Shown here one piece after another: positions 18,146 through 18,679 of a stretch of 18,679 nucleotides of DNA. The translations under genes and the position numbers were made by a program. The stretch comes from DATFUL01 sp041499035 (GTDB taxonomy: Bacteria; Patescibacteriota; Microgenomatia; UBA8517): assembly GCA_041499035.1 (NCBI GenBank), contig JBGQJK010000019.1:1-18679 (forward strand), in the 5' to 3' direction. Position 1 is the first letter of the stretch, and every line of letters starts with the position of its first letter. The notes under the pieces were generated by a model. The model ran no database searches. It was not told the origin of the DNA and saw only the letters and a list, made by a program, of their open reading frames with translations.

Positions 18146-18679
18146 ATGAACAAGAAAGGCGTTGTTTTATTTGATATCGATAGATCAATTTTTGACACGG
18201 ACAAGATGTCTGAGGTCTTATATAAAAATGTGTTAAAGATCTTAAACACCAGAGACCTAGAAAAGGTTAAAAGGGCCAAGGATGATTATAAGAAAACATT
18301 AAAAAACCAAAGAGAATATGTTCCGGATGAATACATAAAACTTTTATGCACCAGATTCAAATTCAAGAATCCGGAGTTACTTCTAAATATCTATTATGGT
18401 GATGATTATAAATATATTTATGAAGAATCGGTTTTCCTGGAAACATTTGAGGTATTTGAGAAATTAAAATCGAAATATAGAATCGGGATTTACTCAGAAG
18501 GCACTAAGAAGTTTCAAAATAATAAATTTAAATCAATGAATTTGGGCCGGTATGTTGACAATAGCCTTGTCTATATTTTAGGTGCGAAGGATAACGGTCG
18601 GGCGTTAATCAAGATACCCAAAAACTCAATTATTGTTGATGACAAAGAACATATTTGTGAATTTTTGTTTAAGAATGGA
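18146..18679 (+). CDS. HAD-superfamily hydrolase-like protein (partial, C-terminus off the window)
   Basis: The frame is open from the ATG at 18146 to the window end (178 codons). HAD-type motifs are visible. Motif I is 'VVLFDIDRSIFDT', with D10 as putative nucleophile and D12 as acid/base. Motif II is 'IGIYSEGT', with Ser in the usual Ser/Thr place. A Lys follows in 'KIPKNSIIVDD', and that same segment carries the acidic pair of motif IV. The helical cap lies between motifs I and II (about 20-105, many Lys/Tyr). Motif I has Arg-Ser where most phosphatases have Gly-Thr, so the substrate class cannot be told. Base composition is more A/T-rich than in the upstream pnp cluster. It has its own promoter, separate from the pnp operon. 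Confidence 0.75.
   Translation, partial: MNKKGVVLFDIDRSIFDTDKMSEVLYKNVLKILNTRDLEKVKRAKDDYKKTLKNQREYVPDEYIKLLCTRFKFKNPELLLNIYYGDDYKYIYEESVFLETFEVFEKLKSKYRIGIYSEGTKKFQNNKFKSMNLGRYVDNSLVYILGAKDNGRALIKIPKNSIIVDDKEHICEFLFKNG

Noticed and set aside
1..18679. Recoded UGA (Gracilibacteria/SR1-type code)
   Set aside because: TGA ends the PilO-like gene, nusA and rpsO at the expected protein ends, so the standard code applies.

Overview
The window reads as a piece of chromosome from a Candidate Phyla Radiation (Patescibacteria) bacterium, most likely of the Microgenomates group. This is inferred from gene content and style, not from a marker search. The supporting features are surface proteins with very long Pro-Thr stalks, compact versions of universal proteins (IF2 without its N-terminal half, a short HrcA, a DnaJ without zinc fingers), little use of Shine-Dalgarno sequences, and tight gene packing. 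TGA is used as a normal stop (PilO-like gene, nusA, rpsO), so the code is standard and not the UGA-glycine code of Gracilibacteria/SR1. No rRNA, tRNA, insertion sequence, phage gene or CRISPR array was seen. No stretch longer than about 140 bases lacks a gene.

Region 1 (1-4650, minus strand) is a six-gene envelope operon with gaps of 15 nt or less. It begins with PilN-like and PilO-like inner-membrane proteins. It continues with a small one-helix membrane protein, a fibronectin-III/Ig-like protein ending in a sortase-like VPVTG signal, a 448-aa protein with an 80-residue Pro-Thr stalk, and a related Pro-Thr protein that runs off the left edge. The layout suggests a type IV pilus-type alignment platform expressed together with exposed stalk proteins.

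Region 2 (4787-6906) holds rpsT (minus) and murJ (plus). They diverge from two promoters that overlap face to face. The rpsT leader has a perfect 11-bp hairpin running into its ribosome binding site.

Region 3 (6925-11673) is a heat-shock operon: hrcA, grpE, an unrecognised 158-aa gene, dnaK, a 65-aa small ORF, and dnaJ. Its promoter contains a CIRCE operator, so HrcA should repress its own operon. GrpE and DnaJ are the co-chaperones of DnaK.

Region 4 (11679-18120) is a transcription/translation/RNA-decay cluster: nusA, infB, a DHH-family protein without its catalytic motifs, rpsO and pnp. It corresponds to the classical nusA-infB-rbfA-truB-ribF-rpsO-pnp block with rbfA, truB and ribF absent. 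A promoter immediately followed by an intrinsic terminator precedes nusA and looks like an attenuator. An inverted-repeat structure lies in the rpsO-pnp gap, where E. coli has the PNPase/RNase III autoregulatory hairpin. PNPase ends in an Arg-Gly-rich tail.

Region 5 (18109-18679) is the start of a HAD-like hydrolase with its own promoter, truncated by the window edge.

The most notable new-looking signals are the nusA attenuator, the inactive-looking DHH protein, the overlapping rpsT/murJ promoters, the recurring near-leaderless starts, and the two unknown proteins inside the chaperone operon.
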